Origin: Streptomyces sp. NBC_00237
GTDB lineage: Bacteria > Actinomycetota > Actinomycetes > Streptomycetales > Streptomycetaceae
Direction of reading: 5' to 3'
Assembly (NCBI RefSeq): GCF_026342435.1
Contig: NZ_JAPEMT010000002.1
Span: 620,001-684,000, forward strand
Length of the DNA stretch: 64,000 bases
Position numbers and translations under genes: made by a program
Notes under the pieces: model-generated
What the model was told of the DNA's origin: nothing
The model's input: only the letters and a program-made list of their open reading frames with translations
The model's database searches: none
Shown here: positions 1 through 8,996 of the stretch, piece after piece
How the letters are laid out: every line of letters begins with the position of its first letter
Position numbering within the stretch: position 1 is the first letter of the stretch

Positions 1-747
1 CCGGTACAGCTCGCCGACTCCGTCCCGCCCGATCTTCTCGTACGTCCGCGCCAGGTCGGGGTTCTTGAACGTCGCCCCGACCACGGGCAGTTGACCGCCC
101 GGCAGGAACAACTTCGCCGAATCGGGGAAGTCCCGGAAGCGCGCCTCGTTTCCCTGCGTCTGTGCCCGGAACGTCGCGTCGACCGTGAATCCGTCCCGCG
201 CCAGCCGCTCCGCGGGCTTCAGCAGGGTCCGCAGCGACTTGCTCCCCCAGGCGTCCAGCGCGGCGTCCCAGGTGGCCGGGGTGCCGGGCGCGCCGACGCT
301 CCGCCCGCTGGTCATGGCCTCCGCGATCGGGATCGGCTTGCCGTCCTCGACGAACAGGTTCTTGTCGGCGCTGCGCGGGGCGGTCTCGCGCCCGTCGATG
401 GTGCGCACCTTGCGGGACTTGGCGTCGTAGTAGACGAAGTACCCACCGCCTCCGATGCCCGCCGAGTACGGCTCCGTGACGCCGAGCGCGGCAGCCGTGG
501 CGACGGCCGCGTCCACGGCGTTGCCGCCGTTGCGCAGCACCTCGATACCGGCCGCGGAGGCATCCGCGTCCACGCTGGCGACCGCACCCCCGTATCCCAC
601 GGCCACGGGTACTTTCGCGGGCGGCGCGGCCGCCCGCGGGGAAGGGGCGACGCCCGGCGGAGCGGCTGCTCCCACCGTGACGACTGCCGCTGTCGCGGCC
701 AGCAGGGACAGTGCCCGTACGGCGGGCCGGGTGGGTCGACGACGCAT
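1..747 (-). CDS. gamma-glutamyltransferase, N-terminal part (runs off the left edge)
   Basis: Gamma-glutamyltransferases cleave glutathione and related gamma-glutamyl peptides outside the cytoplasm. The 249 codons seen start at an ATG preceded by AGGAGG with ideal spacing. The protein opens with a basic N-terminus and a hydrophobic Ala-rich signal peptide (about residues 1-40). Family features follow: NGGNAVDAAVATAAALGV and SAGIGGGGYFVYY around residues 70-105, then DGRETAP, typical of the large subunit near its start. The autoprocessing Thr and the small subunit would lie beyond the window edge. The family assignment is firm; substrate is not inferable from this fragment. Confidence 0.9.
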   Translation of the reverse strand, partial: MRRRPTRPAVRALSLLAATAAVVTVGAAAPPGVAPSPRAAAPPAKVPVAVGYGGAVASVDADASAAGIEVLRNGGNAVDAAVATAAALGVTEPYSAGIGGGGYFVYYDAKSRKVRTIDGRETAPRSADKNLFVEDGKPIPIAEAMTSGRSVGAPGTPATWDAALDAWGSKSLRTLLKPAERLARDGFTVDATFRAQTQGNEARFRDFPDSAKLFLPGGQLPVVGATFKNPDLARTYEKIGRDGVGELYR

Positions 748-953
748 GCGTACCTCCTGGCGAACGGCGTCCGCGCAGCGTAGCCCCAGCGACATGCCCC
801 CGCCAGGTGCCACGGGGCTCGTCTCGCCCAATGGGCGTGGGCGTCACACGGACGCAACACAGCACACCCCGGGACGCAGGTGACGCACGACGACGCGAGT
901 GGCTTCACGCCCGGTCGCCCGGACGGCAGTTCGGGCCGCTAGCATGCGCGCCC

Positions 954-1706
954 ATGAGCGACGACCTCCGCAACATCGTCCTGGGCGTGATAGCCGCCGG
1001 GCTCAGTGCCGCCATCGGCTGGTTCGCCCGCACCTACCTCTGGCGGCGCAGACTCCACCGCAAACAGCGCTTCTTCGGCCTCCCCAGGAACTCCGAGTCC
1101 CTGCTGATCGTCAACCGCGAGGCCGGCTCGGGCAACGAAGGGGCCGTGCACCGCTTCGACGTCTTCGCGCTCCTGGAACTCTCCGCCCTGATCAAGGACT
1201 GCGGGGCGCACGCCCAGATCCTCACCCACGACCTCGCCCAGCAGGGCTTCGGCGAGCGCACCGAGTTCTGCGTGGGCGGCCCGGGGTCGAATCGCCGCAT
1301 GACCGCCCACCTCGCCGGGCTCCTGCCCGGCATCCGCATCAACGTGGACGTGGAGCCCTCCCCCGACCGGGGCGCCTTCCAGATCGGCACGGAACGCTAC
1401 CGGCTGGAGCACGGGACCGCGGAGTACGTCCTCCTGGCCCGCCTCACCGTCGGCGAGAACGCCCGCCCGGTCTTCCTCTTCTGCGGCCAGCGCGCCATCA
1501 CCAACCAGGCCGCCACCCGCTACCTCGCCCGCAACCACGAGAAGCTGGCCCGCAAGCACGGGAACCGCTCCTTCTGTCTGCTCCTGAAGGTCGTCAACTC
1601 CCAGGCGTACGGCCCCGATGTGGTGGAACTGGTGGCGGACGTGACCCGGGCGGCACAGACACCCCTGCCGGTCGCGCCACGCAATTCGCACCGCGCGCTC
1701 GGCTGA
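954..1706 (+). CDS. membrane-anchored protein of unknown function
   Basis: A 250-aa protein with one hydrophobic segment near the N-terminus (about residues 8-28, VLGVIAAGLSAAIGWFA), followed at once by a basic stretch (WRRRLHRKQR). This suggests a type I-like anchor with a large cytoplasmic domain. The soluble part contains GGPGSNRRM and FCGQRAITNQAA motifs, which look conserved and could bind a nucleotide or nucleic acid, but I do not recognise a named family. The ATG at 954 was chosen because it precedes the membrane segment directly; an upstream extension would be implausible Arg-rich sequence. It converges on the P450 gene with a 14-bp gap. Confidence 0.75.
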   Translation: MSDDLRNIVLGVIAAGLSAAIGWFARTYLWRRRLHRKQRFFGLPRNSESLLIVNREAGSGNEGAVHRFDVFALLELSALIKDCGAHAQILTHDLAQQGFGERTEFCVGGPGSNRRMTAHLAGLLPGIRINVDVEPSPDRGAFQIGTERYRLEHGTAEYVLLARLTVGENARPVFLFCGQRAITNQAATRYLARNHEKLARKHGNRSFCLLLKVVNSQAYGPDVVELVADVTRAAQTPLPVAPRNSHRALG

Positions 1707-1720
1707 CGCGAGGTCCCCCA

Positions 1721-2980
1721 CTAACCCACGTACACCTCAAGGGACTTGATCCCGTTGATGAAGTGCGAGACGAGCCGTCGGGGTGGCGCGGCGAGCCGGT
1801 AGGAGGGCAGCGCACCGCATGCCTCCTCGTGCAGGACGCGGAGCTGGAGGCGGGCGAAGTGCGCGCCGAGGCAGACGTGCGGGCCGTCACCGAAGGACAC
1901 GTGCGGGTTGGGCGAACGGGTGAGGTCGAGGCGGTGCGGGTCGGCGAAGACGCGCTCGTCGTGGTTGGCGGAGGCGTGGAAGACCACGACCTTGTCCCCC
2001 GTACGCAGCTTCTGTCCGCCGAGTTCGGTGTCCTCGGCGACGGTGCGCCGGAAGCTGAGGACGGGCGGGTGACGCCGCAGCAGCTCCTCCACGGCCCTCC
2101 CCAACTCCACCTGTCTCAGCTCCTGTTGCGCCTTCGGATCCTTCGCGAGGGCGAGGAACCCGCCCGGGGCGGCGCTGCGCACCGTGTCGTTGCCCGCGAC
2201 GGTCAGCAGGAAGAAGAACATCTCCAGCTCGGCGTCCGAGAGCCGGGCGCCGTCGCCCGCCGCGTGGGCCAGCGCGGTCATGAGGTCGTCGCCGGGGTGC
2301 TCGCGTTTGTACGCCGCCAACTCGCGCGCGTACGCGAACATCTCCCCCAGCATCGCGGGCGAACGGGGATTCACCGGCCGGCCGTCCGGCCCCCGCACCA
2401 CCCGGTCCGCCTCCTCCGGGTCCTGGTAGGCGATGACGCGCTCGGTCCACTCCAGGAGCAGGCGGCGGTCGCCCGCCGGGACGCCGAGCAGGTCGGCGAG
2501 GTTGAGCAGGGCGTACTCGTCGGTGACGGCGGCGACGAGGTCGACGACGCCGTCACCGCTGCGGGCCTCGCGCACGGCTGTTTCCAGCAGCGCCCGGGCC
2601 CGCTCCCGCACCCTGGCCTCGAAGAGGTCGATACGGCCCGGCGTGAAGGCCCGGCTGACGAGTCGCCTCAACTCACCGTGCTGGGGCGGGTCCTGATTGA
2701 GCATCATGCGGCGCACGAAGGGCAGGTCGGCGGGGTCGGGGTCACGGATCTGGGTGGCTCCGAGGCGGGACGAGAAGGCGCGGGCGTCCTTGAGCACGCG
2801 GACGACGTCGGCGTGCCGGGTCACCGCCCAGAAGCCGGGACCGGCGGGCCAGCCCAGGACCTCGTACTCCTCCTGCCAGGCGACCGGGTGGGCGTCGCGC
2901 AGGCGCCGGTAGTCGTCGTACGGGACGCCGTGGGCGTAGCGGCGGGGATCGAAGACGTCCGGGACGCCCAAGGTGGTCAT
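1721..2980 (-). CDS. cytochrome P450
   Basis: A 419-aa bacterial class I cytochrome P450, a haem monooxygenase needing ferredoxin and a reductase, neither of which is adjacent. Seen in order: the I-helix oxygen-binding motif AGNDTVRSA, the K-helix ExxR within EELLRRHPPV, and the haem loop FGDGPHVCLGAHFA with the Cys ligand at about residue 370. Length is normal for the family. The I-helix has Asn where many P450s have Asp or Glu (AGNDT), a common variant. The start ATG overlaps the stop of the upstream hydrolase (ATGA), so the two are probably translationally coupled and work on one pathway. Substrate unknown. Confidence 0.93.
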   Translation of the reverse strand: MTTLGVPDVFDPRRYAHGVPYDDYRRLRDAHPVAWQEEYEVLGWPAGPGFWAVTRHADVVRVLKDARAFSSRLGATQIRDPDPADLPFVRRMMLNQDPPQHGELRRLVSRAFTPGRIDLFEARVRERARALLETAVREARSGDGVVDLVAAVTDEYALLNLADLLGVPAGDRRLLLEWTERVIAYQDPEEADRVVRGPDGRPVNPRSPAMLGEMFAYARELAAYKREHPGDDLMTALAHAAGDGARLSDAELEMFFFLLTVAGNDTVRSAAPGGFLALAKDPKAQQELRQVELGRAVEELLRRHPPVLSFRRTVAEDTELGGQKLRTGDKVVVFHASANHDERVFADPHRLDLTRSPNPHVSFGDGPHVCLGAHFARLQLRVLHEEACGALPSYRLAAPPRRLVSHFINGIKSLEVYVG

Positions 2981-3762
2981 GCGTCGGGGTCCTGGGCGTC
3001 CGCGCGCAGGAAGTCCTCGACGATCCTGATGAGTTGGAGGGGCGTCTCGTCCATGGCGTAGTGCCCGGCGCAGGCGATCTCGGTGAGTTCTGCGCGTGCG
3101 TACCAGCGCAGCCAGGTGTCGCGCATCAGGTCCGCGCCGAGTGCGGGGTCGAGTGCTCCGACGACCGCGAGTGCGGGCACGGCCGAACCCGTGACCTCGT
3201 CGTGGAAGTCCTCGCCCGCCCAGGAGTCGAGCCAGGTCCGGAACGCCTTGGCGTCGCTGCGGCCGACGGACTGCCGGACCATCCGCTCCAGCCAGGCGGC
3301 GGGGCGGACGCCGCCGGTGGTGAGGTCGATGATGGCCCGCCGGTTCTCGGGCCGTTCGGCGGCTCCGGCGAACAGTTCCCAGTGCTCGGGCGGCATCGGC
3401 AGCCCGTTGGCGGGCACGGGCGACACCCCGACCATACGGCGCACCCGCTCGGGTGCGGCGGCCACGACGCGCTGGGCGACGCTGCCGCCCATGGAGTGCC
3501 CGATGACGGAGAACCGCTCCCAGCCGAGGTGATCGGCGACGGCGAGCACGTCGGCCGCAGCTTCGCTGGTGGTGAAGTCGCCCGCCACGTGAAGGGCTTC
3601 GCCGTATCCGCGCAGGTCGACGAAGGCGTACCGGAAGGCGTCGAGATCGAGGTCGGGCAGGATCGCCGCATAGGCACTGCGGTCGGCGAACCAGCCGTGT
3701 ACGGCGATGACGGGGTGGGGGCCCTCGCCGTGGAGGGTGTGGGGGAGGATGTGCGGGGTCAT
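2977..3762 (-). CDS. alpha/beta-fold hydrolase
   Basis: A 261-aa alpha/beta hydrolase. The oxyanion region HGWFADRS lies near residue 22, and the nucleophile elbow GHSMGGS places the catalytic Ser near residue 95. A candidate Asp (GALDPALG) and a late His (AGHYAMDE) complete the triad. There is no signal peptide, so it is cytoplasmic. The gene overlaps the following P450 by 4 bp, suggesting one two-gene operon for oxidation and hydrolysis of a small molecule. It could act as an esterase, lactonase or epoxide-type hydrolase; sequence alone does not decide. Confidence 0.85.
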   Translation of the reverse strand: MTPHILPHTLHGEGPHPVIAVHGWFADRSAYAAILPDLDLDAFRYAFVDLRGYGEALHVAGDFTTSEAAADVLAVADHLGWERFSVIGHSMGGSVAQRVVAAAPERVRRMVGVSPVPANGLPMPPEHWELFAGAAERPENRRAIIDLTTGGVRPAAWLERMVRQSVGRSDAKAFRTWLDSWAGEDFHDEVTGSAVPALAVVGALDPALGADLMRDTWLRWYARAELTEIACAGHYAMDETPLQLIRIVEDFLRADAQDPDA

Positions 3763-3927
3763 GAGGGCTCCGATCGTGTGGGCGGGGCCGAGCGGGGGGG
3801 GCGGAGTGGTCCGGTCGGCAGGCCCACGGTGCCCCGGTGGACCTGGGCCGGGCAAGACCACCTCTGCCCAAAGCTGTGCGAGGGCCGCCGCCACGGCTCT
3901 CGCACAGCCCCTCTCAACGGGACGGGA

Positions 3928-4143
3928 TCAGCACCCGAACCCGTCGAACTCCCCCGCCTTCGCCCCCGCCACGAACGCCGCGAGTTCCGACTCCGTGTAG
4001 ATCAGCGCCGGTCCCTCCGGATCGCGGGAATTGCGCACCGCCACCGCGCCACCAGGGATCGCCGCCACCTCGATGCAGTTCCCGGCCGCGCTGGCACTAC
4101 AAGGGATGTGAGCCCGATATACACAGCCGAGTTCGAGGAATCG
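3928..4143 (-). pseudogene. DUF397-domain remnant without a usable start
   Basis: The minus-strand frame encodes a textbook DUF397 C-terminus: AAGNCIEVA, then AVAVRNSRDPEGPALIYT, then the end AKAGEFDGFGC. DUF397 proteins are small Streptomyces proteins usually partnered with an XRE-type regulator. Here the frame opens only at 4143, just after an in-frame TGA, and no ATG, GTG or TTG precedes the domain. The usual N-terminal Trp-Lys-Ser-Ser-like segment is absent and no XRE gene lies nearby. I read it as a decayed orphan; a noncanonical start is possible. Confidence 0.55.
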
Positions 4144-4185
4144 TCACTCCTGCCCGCCCCGCTGGCGCCACCCCCGGCGGCAGCC

Positions 4186-4782
4186 TCAGCGCCGCTGGTC
4201 CTCCACGTGGAAGCGCGGCGGCGCATACGTGCGCACCAGGCGCAGGACGTCCTCCGGCGCGAACGCGAAGACGTACGTCTCGAAGCACAGCCCCTGTTTC
4301 ACCTGCGGAGCGCTGCCCGTCATCAGGGAGAGCCTGCGGTACGCCGCCCGAGGGCGCGAGACGTAGGGCAGCGTGCCCCGCGCGGACTCCCGGGCCTCCA
4401 CGATCACGAACTGCGCGCCCCGCACTCCCACCGCCCGGACCGTCAGCAGGTCGTCCCAGGCGATCGTCCGCTCCGCGAGGAGAGGGAGCCGGACCGACAC
4501 CCCGTCCGGGCCCGCCCCCAGCGTCAGGGGGCGGACGAGATAGCCCACGTACGTCACGGCGACGAAGAGGAGGAGCAGGCCGAGTGCGGACATCAGCGTC
4601 CCGGAGAGCGCCGCGTTGTTGCCTCCGTCGACGACCGCGAAGACGGTGTAGCCCCACATCACGGTGACGACCACCGCCGCGACGGGCAGCGCCTTGACCA
4701 CCCCTCGCAGCGGCAGCTCGATTCTGGCGTCCTCCGTCCGCACCGCGTCCTGCGGTCCCTGAGGGTCTTCTGCATGCGTCAT
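4186..4782 (-). CDS. PH-like domain membrane protein
   Basis: A 198-aa protein with two transmembrane helices (about residues 30-55 and 65-90) and then a soluble domain. That domain resembles bacterial PH-like folds: GAGPDGVSVRLPLL, then ERTIAWDDLLTVRA, then a beta-rich C-terminus. Such proteins are usually inner-membrane proteins of unknown role. The ATG at 4782 was chosen because the frame upstream is non-protein-like Arg-rich sequence. It is separated from the ribose permease gene by about 80 bp and is probably not part of that operon. Confidence 0.7.
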   Translation of the reverse strand: MTHAEDPQGPQDAVRTEDARIELPLRGVVKALPVAAVVVTVMWGYTVFAVVDGGNNAALSGTLMSALGLLLLFVAVTYVGYLVRPLTLGAGPDGVSVRLPLLAERTIAWDDLLTVRAVGVRGAQFVIVEARESARGTLPYVSRPRAAYRRLSLMTGSAPQVKQGLCFETYVFAFAPEDVLRLVRTYAPPRFHVEDQRR

Positions 4783-4865
4783 GGTCAGAGCTTCGGCGCT
4801 GCGGGGCCCAAGCACCAGTACCCGGCAGTAGTCAACCGTGTCCCGCCACCCGACGGAGCAAGGAT

Positions 4866-5918
4866 TCAGCCCGCCACCGCCTGTTGAGGCATGCGCGCGG
4901 CGAGCTTGCCCCGGTAGTGGTCGACGACGACGGCCACCATGATCACCGCGCCGGTGATCATCTGGCGCTGGAAGTCGGAAACGCCCATCAGGAGCAGTCC
5001 GTTGGTCAGCACACCCAGCAGACACGCGCCGAGCAGCGTCCCGATCATCGAGCCCTTGCCGCCGGAGAGGGAGGCCCCGCCAATGACGACCGCGGCGATG
5101 GCGGAGAGTTCGTAACCGCTGCCGAGGATCGGGCTGGCGATGTTGAGGCGCGCCATGTACGTGACGGCCGCGATGCCGACCGCGAAGCCCGCGATGACGA
5201 AGACCGCGACCTTCACGACGCTCGTACGGTGACCGGAGAGGCGGACGGCCTCCTCGTTGGAGCCGATCGCGAAGACGAGTCGGCCGAAGACGGTACGGGT
5301 GAGGACCAGGTGGCCGATGACCACCATCACCAGGGCGATCCAGAAGAGGGAGGGGATGCCCAGGAGAGTGGAGGTGCCGAAGTGGCTGAAGCCGGGCGGG
5401 AAGTCGTACAGGGTCTGCGCGTCGGTGTAGTCGAGGGCCGCTCCGCGCGCCACGTTCAGCATGCCGAGGGTGACGATGAAGGAGGGGACGCGCCAGCGTT
5501 CCGAGACGAAGCCGTTGACGAAGCCGCAGGCCATGCCGACGAGGGCGGCGACGACGATCGCGAGGAGCACCGCGACGGGCGTGGAGAGGCTGGTCGAGGT
5601 CAGGACCTCGCCCGCGACGACCGCCGAGAGGGCCATCACCGAGCCGACCGACAGGTCGATGCCGCCGACCAGGATGACGAAGGTCATGCCGACGGCGAGC
5701 ATGGTGTTGAGGGTGATCTCGGTGGCGATGTGCGTGAGGTTGTCGGACGTCGCGAACTTGGGCGCGGCGAGGGTGAAGATCAGTACGAGTACGAGCAGCG
5801 CGACGCCGATGCCCGCCTCGCCCATCACCTGCCGGGTGAGCTGGCGTGCGGTGCGCCGCTCCGCGACGGGCGCCGGAACGGGGTCCTTGGTTCCCCTGGT
5901 GGGGGCCGGTGTGGTCAT
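4866..5918 (-). CDS. rbsC: ribose-type ABC transporter permease
   Basis: A 350-aa integral membrane permease of the RbsC family, moving a pentose across the membrane with RbsA and RbsB. It is strongly hydrophobic with about 8-10 helices. Family signature segments are visible: GMTFVILVGGIDLSVGSVMA (about residues 75-95), GFVNGFVSERWRVPSFIVTL and GGASLSGGKGSMIGTLLG. It is the last gene of the operon and its start overlaps the end of the ATPase gene (ATGA). Confidence 0.93.
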   Translation of the reverse strand: MTTPAPTRGTKDPVPAPVAERRTARQLTRQVMGEAGIGVALLVLVLIFTLAAPKFATSDNLTHIATEITLNTMLAVGMTFVILVGGIDLSVGSVMALSAVVAGEVLTSTSLSTPVAVLLAIVVAALVGMACGFVNGFVSERWRVPSFIVTLGMLNVARGAALDYTDAQTLYDFPPGFSHFGTSTLLGIPSLFWIALVMVVIGHLVLTRTVFGRLVFAIGSNEEAVRLSGHRTSVVKVAVFVIAGFAVGIAAVTYMARLNIASPILGSGYELSAIAAVVIGGASLSGGKGSMIGTLLGACLLGVLTNGLLLMGVSDFQRQMITGAVIMVAVVVDHYRGKLAARMPQQAVAG

Positions 5919-7534
5919 GAGGAGGTCTCACCGTTCTTGGTGGGTGCGTCGGTGGGTGCGTCGACGGATACGTCGGTGGGCGGGGCCGAGGCGTCTTCCG
6001 GGGTCGCGGCCTCCGTGACGTACCCGGAGTACGCCAGCGCCAGGATGTGCGAGCTGTCGAAGTCCTCCCGGGCCACCTCCCCCGCGATCCGGCCGCGCGA
6101 GAAGACGAGGATGCGGTCGCAGATGCCCATGAGTTCGGGCAGGTCGGAGGAGACGACGAGGAGGGCCTTGCCGTCCGAGGCGAGGTCGGTCAGCTGCTGG
6201 TGGATCTCGTAGCGGGCGCCGACATCGATGCCCCGGGTGGGTTCGTCGACGACCAGGACGTCGGTGCCCGCGAGGAGCCAGCGGCCCAGGACGACCTTCT
6301 GCTGGTTGCCGCCGGAGAGGGTGCGCACCGCCGTACGGATTCCGGGGGTCCGGATGCCGAGGCGGTCGACGGCGGTGCGGGCGTAGGCGTCCTCCTCGGC
6401 CCGTCTGAGCAGCCCGCCCCGGGAGATCTTGCGGGTCGCGGCGAGGGTCACGTTCGCGGCGACGGGCATGTCGAGGACCAGGCCCTGGCCCTTGCGGTCC
6501 TCGGTGAGCAGGGAGATGCCGTGCCGTACGGCGTCGCGGGGAGTGCGGATGCGGACCCTGCGCCCCTTCACGTACACGTGTCCGCCGTCGTGGTGGTCGG
6601 CCCCGAAGAGCGCGCGTACGGTCTCGGTGCGGCCGGAGCCCACGAGTCCCGCGACGCCGACGACCTCCCCCGCGTACAGGGCGAAGCTGACGGGGCTGCC
6701 GCCGCGCGGGCGCAGGTCCTGCGCCCGCAGCAGTTCGTCGCCCGGCGGGCGGGACACGTACGGCGGATACTCCTGGGCGAGGTCGCGGCCGACCATCAGG
6801 CGGATGATCTCGGCGGTGTCGGTGTCGGCGAGGTCCTTGGTGACGACGTGACGGCCGTTGCGGAAGACCGTCGTGCGGTCGCCGATCTCGAAGACCTCCT
6901 GAAGGTGGTGGGAGATGTAGAGGACGGCGGTGCCGCGTGCGGTGACCCGGCGGATCACCTCGAAGAGGCGGTCGGTCTCGCGGGAGGTGAGGGTGGCGGT
7001 CGGTTCGTCCATGACGAGGACCCGGCAGTCCTGCCACAACGTCCGCGCTATCTCGATGAGTTGCATCTGGGCGATGCCGAGCCGCTCGACCTTGCTGTGC
7101 GGCCGGACGTCGAGCCCGACCTGGTCGAGGAGTTCCTGCGCGCGCCGGTTGAGGGTGCGCCGGTCGACGCATCCGTACTTCCGTGGCAGGTGCTGGAAGA
7201 AGAGGTTCTCGGCGACGGTGAGGTTGGGCAGGAGGTTCAGCTCCTGGTGGACGACCTGGACTCCGGCCTTCATGGCGGCTGCCGTGTCCTGGGGGGCGTA
7301 CGGCTGTCCGCCGAGCCGCAGGGTGCCGGTGTCGGGCGGCTGGATTCCGGCCAGGATACGGACGAGGGTGGACTTGCCCGCCCCGTTCTCGCCGAGCAGG
7401 GCGTGCACCTCCCCCGCCCGCAGGTCCAGCCGTACGCCGTCCAGGGCCTGGACGCCGGGGAACGCCTTGCCGATGCCGGTGGCCTCCAGGACCACCGGCG
7501 CCGCTCCGTTCGTCTCGCTCATGTGCGCGCTCAT
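5915..7534 (-). CDS. rbsA: ribose-type ABC transporter ATP-binding protein
   Basis: A 539-aa ATPase with two fused ABC domains, as in RbsA and MglA. The N-domain has Walker A GENGAGKST and Walker B VLVMDEPTATL. The C-domain has the signature LSGGNQQKVVLGRWL and Walker B VLVVDEPTRGIDVG; its Walker A is degenerate (GLVGSGRTE), the usual state for this family. The ATG at 7534 overlaps the rbsB stop as ATGA; an internal ATG at 7522 is a weaker alternative. It powers sugar uptake with RbsB and RbsC. Confidence 0.94.
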   Translation of the reverse strand: MSAHMSETNGAAPVVLEATGIGKAFPGVQALDGVRLDLRAGEVHALLGENGAGKSTLVRILAGIQPPDTGTLRLGGQPYAPQDTAAAMKAGVQVVHQELNLLPNLTVAENLFFQHLPRKYGCVDRRTLNRRAQELLDQVGLDVRPHSKVERLGIAQMQLIEIARTLWQDCRVLVMDEPTATLTSRETDRLFEVIRRVTARGTAVLYISHHLQEVFEIGDRTTVFRNGRHVVTKDLADTDTAEIIRLMVGRDLAQEYPPYVSRPPGDELLRAQDLRPRGGSPVSFALYAGEVVGVAGLVGSGRTETVRALFGADHHDGGHVYVKGRRVRIRTPRDAVRHGISLLTEDRKGQGLVLDMPVAANVTLAATRKISRGGLLRRAEEDAYARTAVDRLGIRTPGIRTAVRTLSGGNQQKVVLGRWLLAGTDVLVVDEPTRGIDVGARYEIHQQLTDLASDGKALLVVSSDLPELMGICDRILVFSRGRIAGEVAREDFDSSHILALAYSGYVTEAATPEDASAPPTDVSVDAPTDAPTKNGETSS

Positions 7535-8517
7535 CCCGCGTCCGCGTCCGCACCCGTGACGACCTTGACCTCGGTCTTCACCCAGGGCTCGGCCTTGCCG
7601 CCGCCGATCGACTTCAGCGCCACGTCGATGCCGTCGGCGGCCTGCTTCGCCGCGAACTGGTCGACGGTGGCGATGACTTGGCCGTCCTTCAGGTACGGCT
7701 TGATGGCGTCGATGTTGTCGAAGGAGGCCACCACGACCTTGCCCTTCTTGCCCGCCGCGCCGATCGCCTTGACCGCGCCCAGCGCCATGGAGTCGTTGGA
7801 GGACATGACGCCCTGGAGGTCGGGGTGCGCGGTGAGCAGGTTGGCCAGGACGGTGTACGCCTCGTCGGTCTCCCAGTGCGCGGTCTTGGACGCCAGGACG
7901 GTCAGCCCGCCGTCCTTGGCGGCCTTCTCGAAACCGGCCTTGCGCTGCGTGGCGTTGGCCGCGCCCGGGTTGCCCTCCAGGATGACGACCTTGCCGCCCT
8001 TGCCGAGCTTCTTGGCGAGGACCTCCCCGGAGAGCCGGGAGCCCTCGGCGTTGTCGGGGCCGACGAAGGGGACGTCGAGCTGGGCGGCCTTCAGCGCGCC
8101 GTCGTCCAGTTTGACGTCGATGTTGACCAGCTTGATGCCCGCCTTGGCGGCCCGGCCCAGCGGCGAGACGAGCGCACGGGAGTCGGCGGGGGCGACGACG
8201 ATGGCGTCGGCCTGGTCGGTGATGCAGCGGTTGATGGCGGCGACCTGGCCGTCGATGTCCGTCTCGTTCTGGATGCCGCTGGCCTTCAGCTCCAGGGTGC
8301 CGAGCTTCTTGGCGTGCTCCTCCGCACCCTTCTGCATGGTCTGGAAGAATTCGTTGCCGAGCGACTTCATGATCAGGCAGACGGTCGGCTTGCCGTCCTT
8401 CTTCTTCTCCTTGCCGCTCGCCGACGGCGAGCCGCCCTCCTGCCCGCACCCGGTGAGGGCGGCGGCCAGGAAGAAGGAGGCGGATGCGGAGACGGCAAGG
8501 GAGATCCTGCGGTTCAT
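7531..8517 (-). CDS. rbsB: ribose-type substrate-binding lipoprotein
   Basis: A 328-aa periplasmic-binding-protein-type lipoprotein. It has an N-terminal signal peptide with lipobox LTGC (Cys about residue 24), then a Lys/Ser-rich linker and a type I sugar-binding fold. Conserved RbsB elements include LIMKSLGNEFFQTM near the start, QADAIVVAPADS, and VMSSNDSMALGAVKA. It captures the sugar at the cell surface for RbsA/RbsC. A gap of about 90 bp separates it from rbsD, the largest gap in the operon, so an internal promoter or processing site is possible. Confidence 0.92.
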   Translation of the reverse strand: MNRRISLAVSASASFFLAAALTGCGQEGGSPSASGKEKKKDGKPTVCLIMKSLGNEFFQTMQKGAEEHAKKLGTLELKASGIQNETDIDGQVAAINRCITDQADAIVVAPADSRALVSPLGRAAKAGIKLVNIDVKLDDGALKAAQLDVPFVGPDNAEGSRLSGEVLAKKLGKGGKVVILEGNPGAANATQRKAGFEKAAKDGGLTVLASKTAHWETDEAYTVLANLLTAHPDLQGVMSSNDSMALGAVKAIGAAGKKGKVVVASFDNIDAIKPYLKDGQVIATVDQFAAKQAADGIDVALKSIGGGKAEPWVKTEVKVVTGADADAG

Positions 8518-8606
8518 CGTTGAACTGCCTTCCGAGAGTGCCGGGTTGAGGAATTTTCCGAGCGGTGGCGCGAGGGCGGACGGGCCCCGGGAGGTCTGAT
8601 GAGGCG

Positions 8607-8996
8607 TCAGAACGGGACGCCTGCGCGGAGCACGGCATTGGCGTACGGGGTGGTCTCCCCGGTGCGGACGACGGCCCGGGCGCGGCGGGTGAGCTTCTTC
8701 AGCCGGGCGTGCGGCACCCGGTCGAGGGTGACGTCGGCGAACTGCTGGTCGAAGACGACGAGGAGGTCGGGGTCGGACGCCTCGTGGGCCACGGTGGCGT
8801 GTTCCAGGACGAGTTCGTCGAGGACCGTTTCGAGTACCGGCAGGAACGCGGGTTCGCCGCGCCGCCACACCAGGTCGACGACCTCCACGCCCGACGGCAC
8901 CGGCAGCCCGGGATCGGCGACGACGAGCAGGTCACCGTGGCCGAGGGAGGTGATGATCTCCAGGAGGCGGGGGTGCCAGAGACCTTCAGCGCGCAT
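8607..8996 (-). CDS. rbsD: D-ribose pyranase
   Basis: A 129-aa RbsD protein, which interconverts pyranose and furanose forms of ribose so that ribokinase can use it. It begins MRAEGLWHPRLLEIITSLGH with the conserved His and Asp following (GHGDLLVVADPGLPVP). YANAVLRAGVPF at the C-terminus matches the family end. It overlaps the rbsK 3' end by 11 bp, a coupled arrangement. A start nine codons upstream is possible, but MRAEGLWHP aligns with family N-termini. Confidence 0.92.
   Translation of the reverse strand: MRAEGLWHPRLLEIITSLGHGDLLVVADPGLPVPSGVEVVDLVWRRGEPAFLPVLETVLDELVLEHATVAHEASDPDLLVVFDQQFADVTLDRVPHARLKKLTRRARAVVRTGETTPYANAVLRAGVPF

Noticed and set aside
899..3061. Very long open frames antisense to known genes (for example 899-3061, 6047-8599, 9963-12593)
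   Set aside because: Composition is Arg/Gly/Pro-rich without family motifs, and each lies opposite a well-supported gene. They are effects of high third-position GC.
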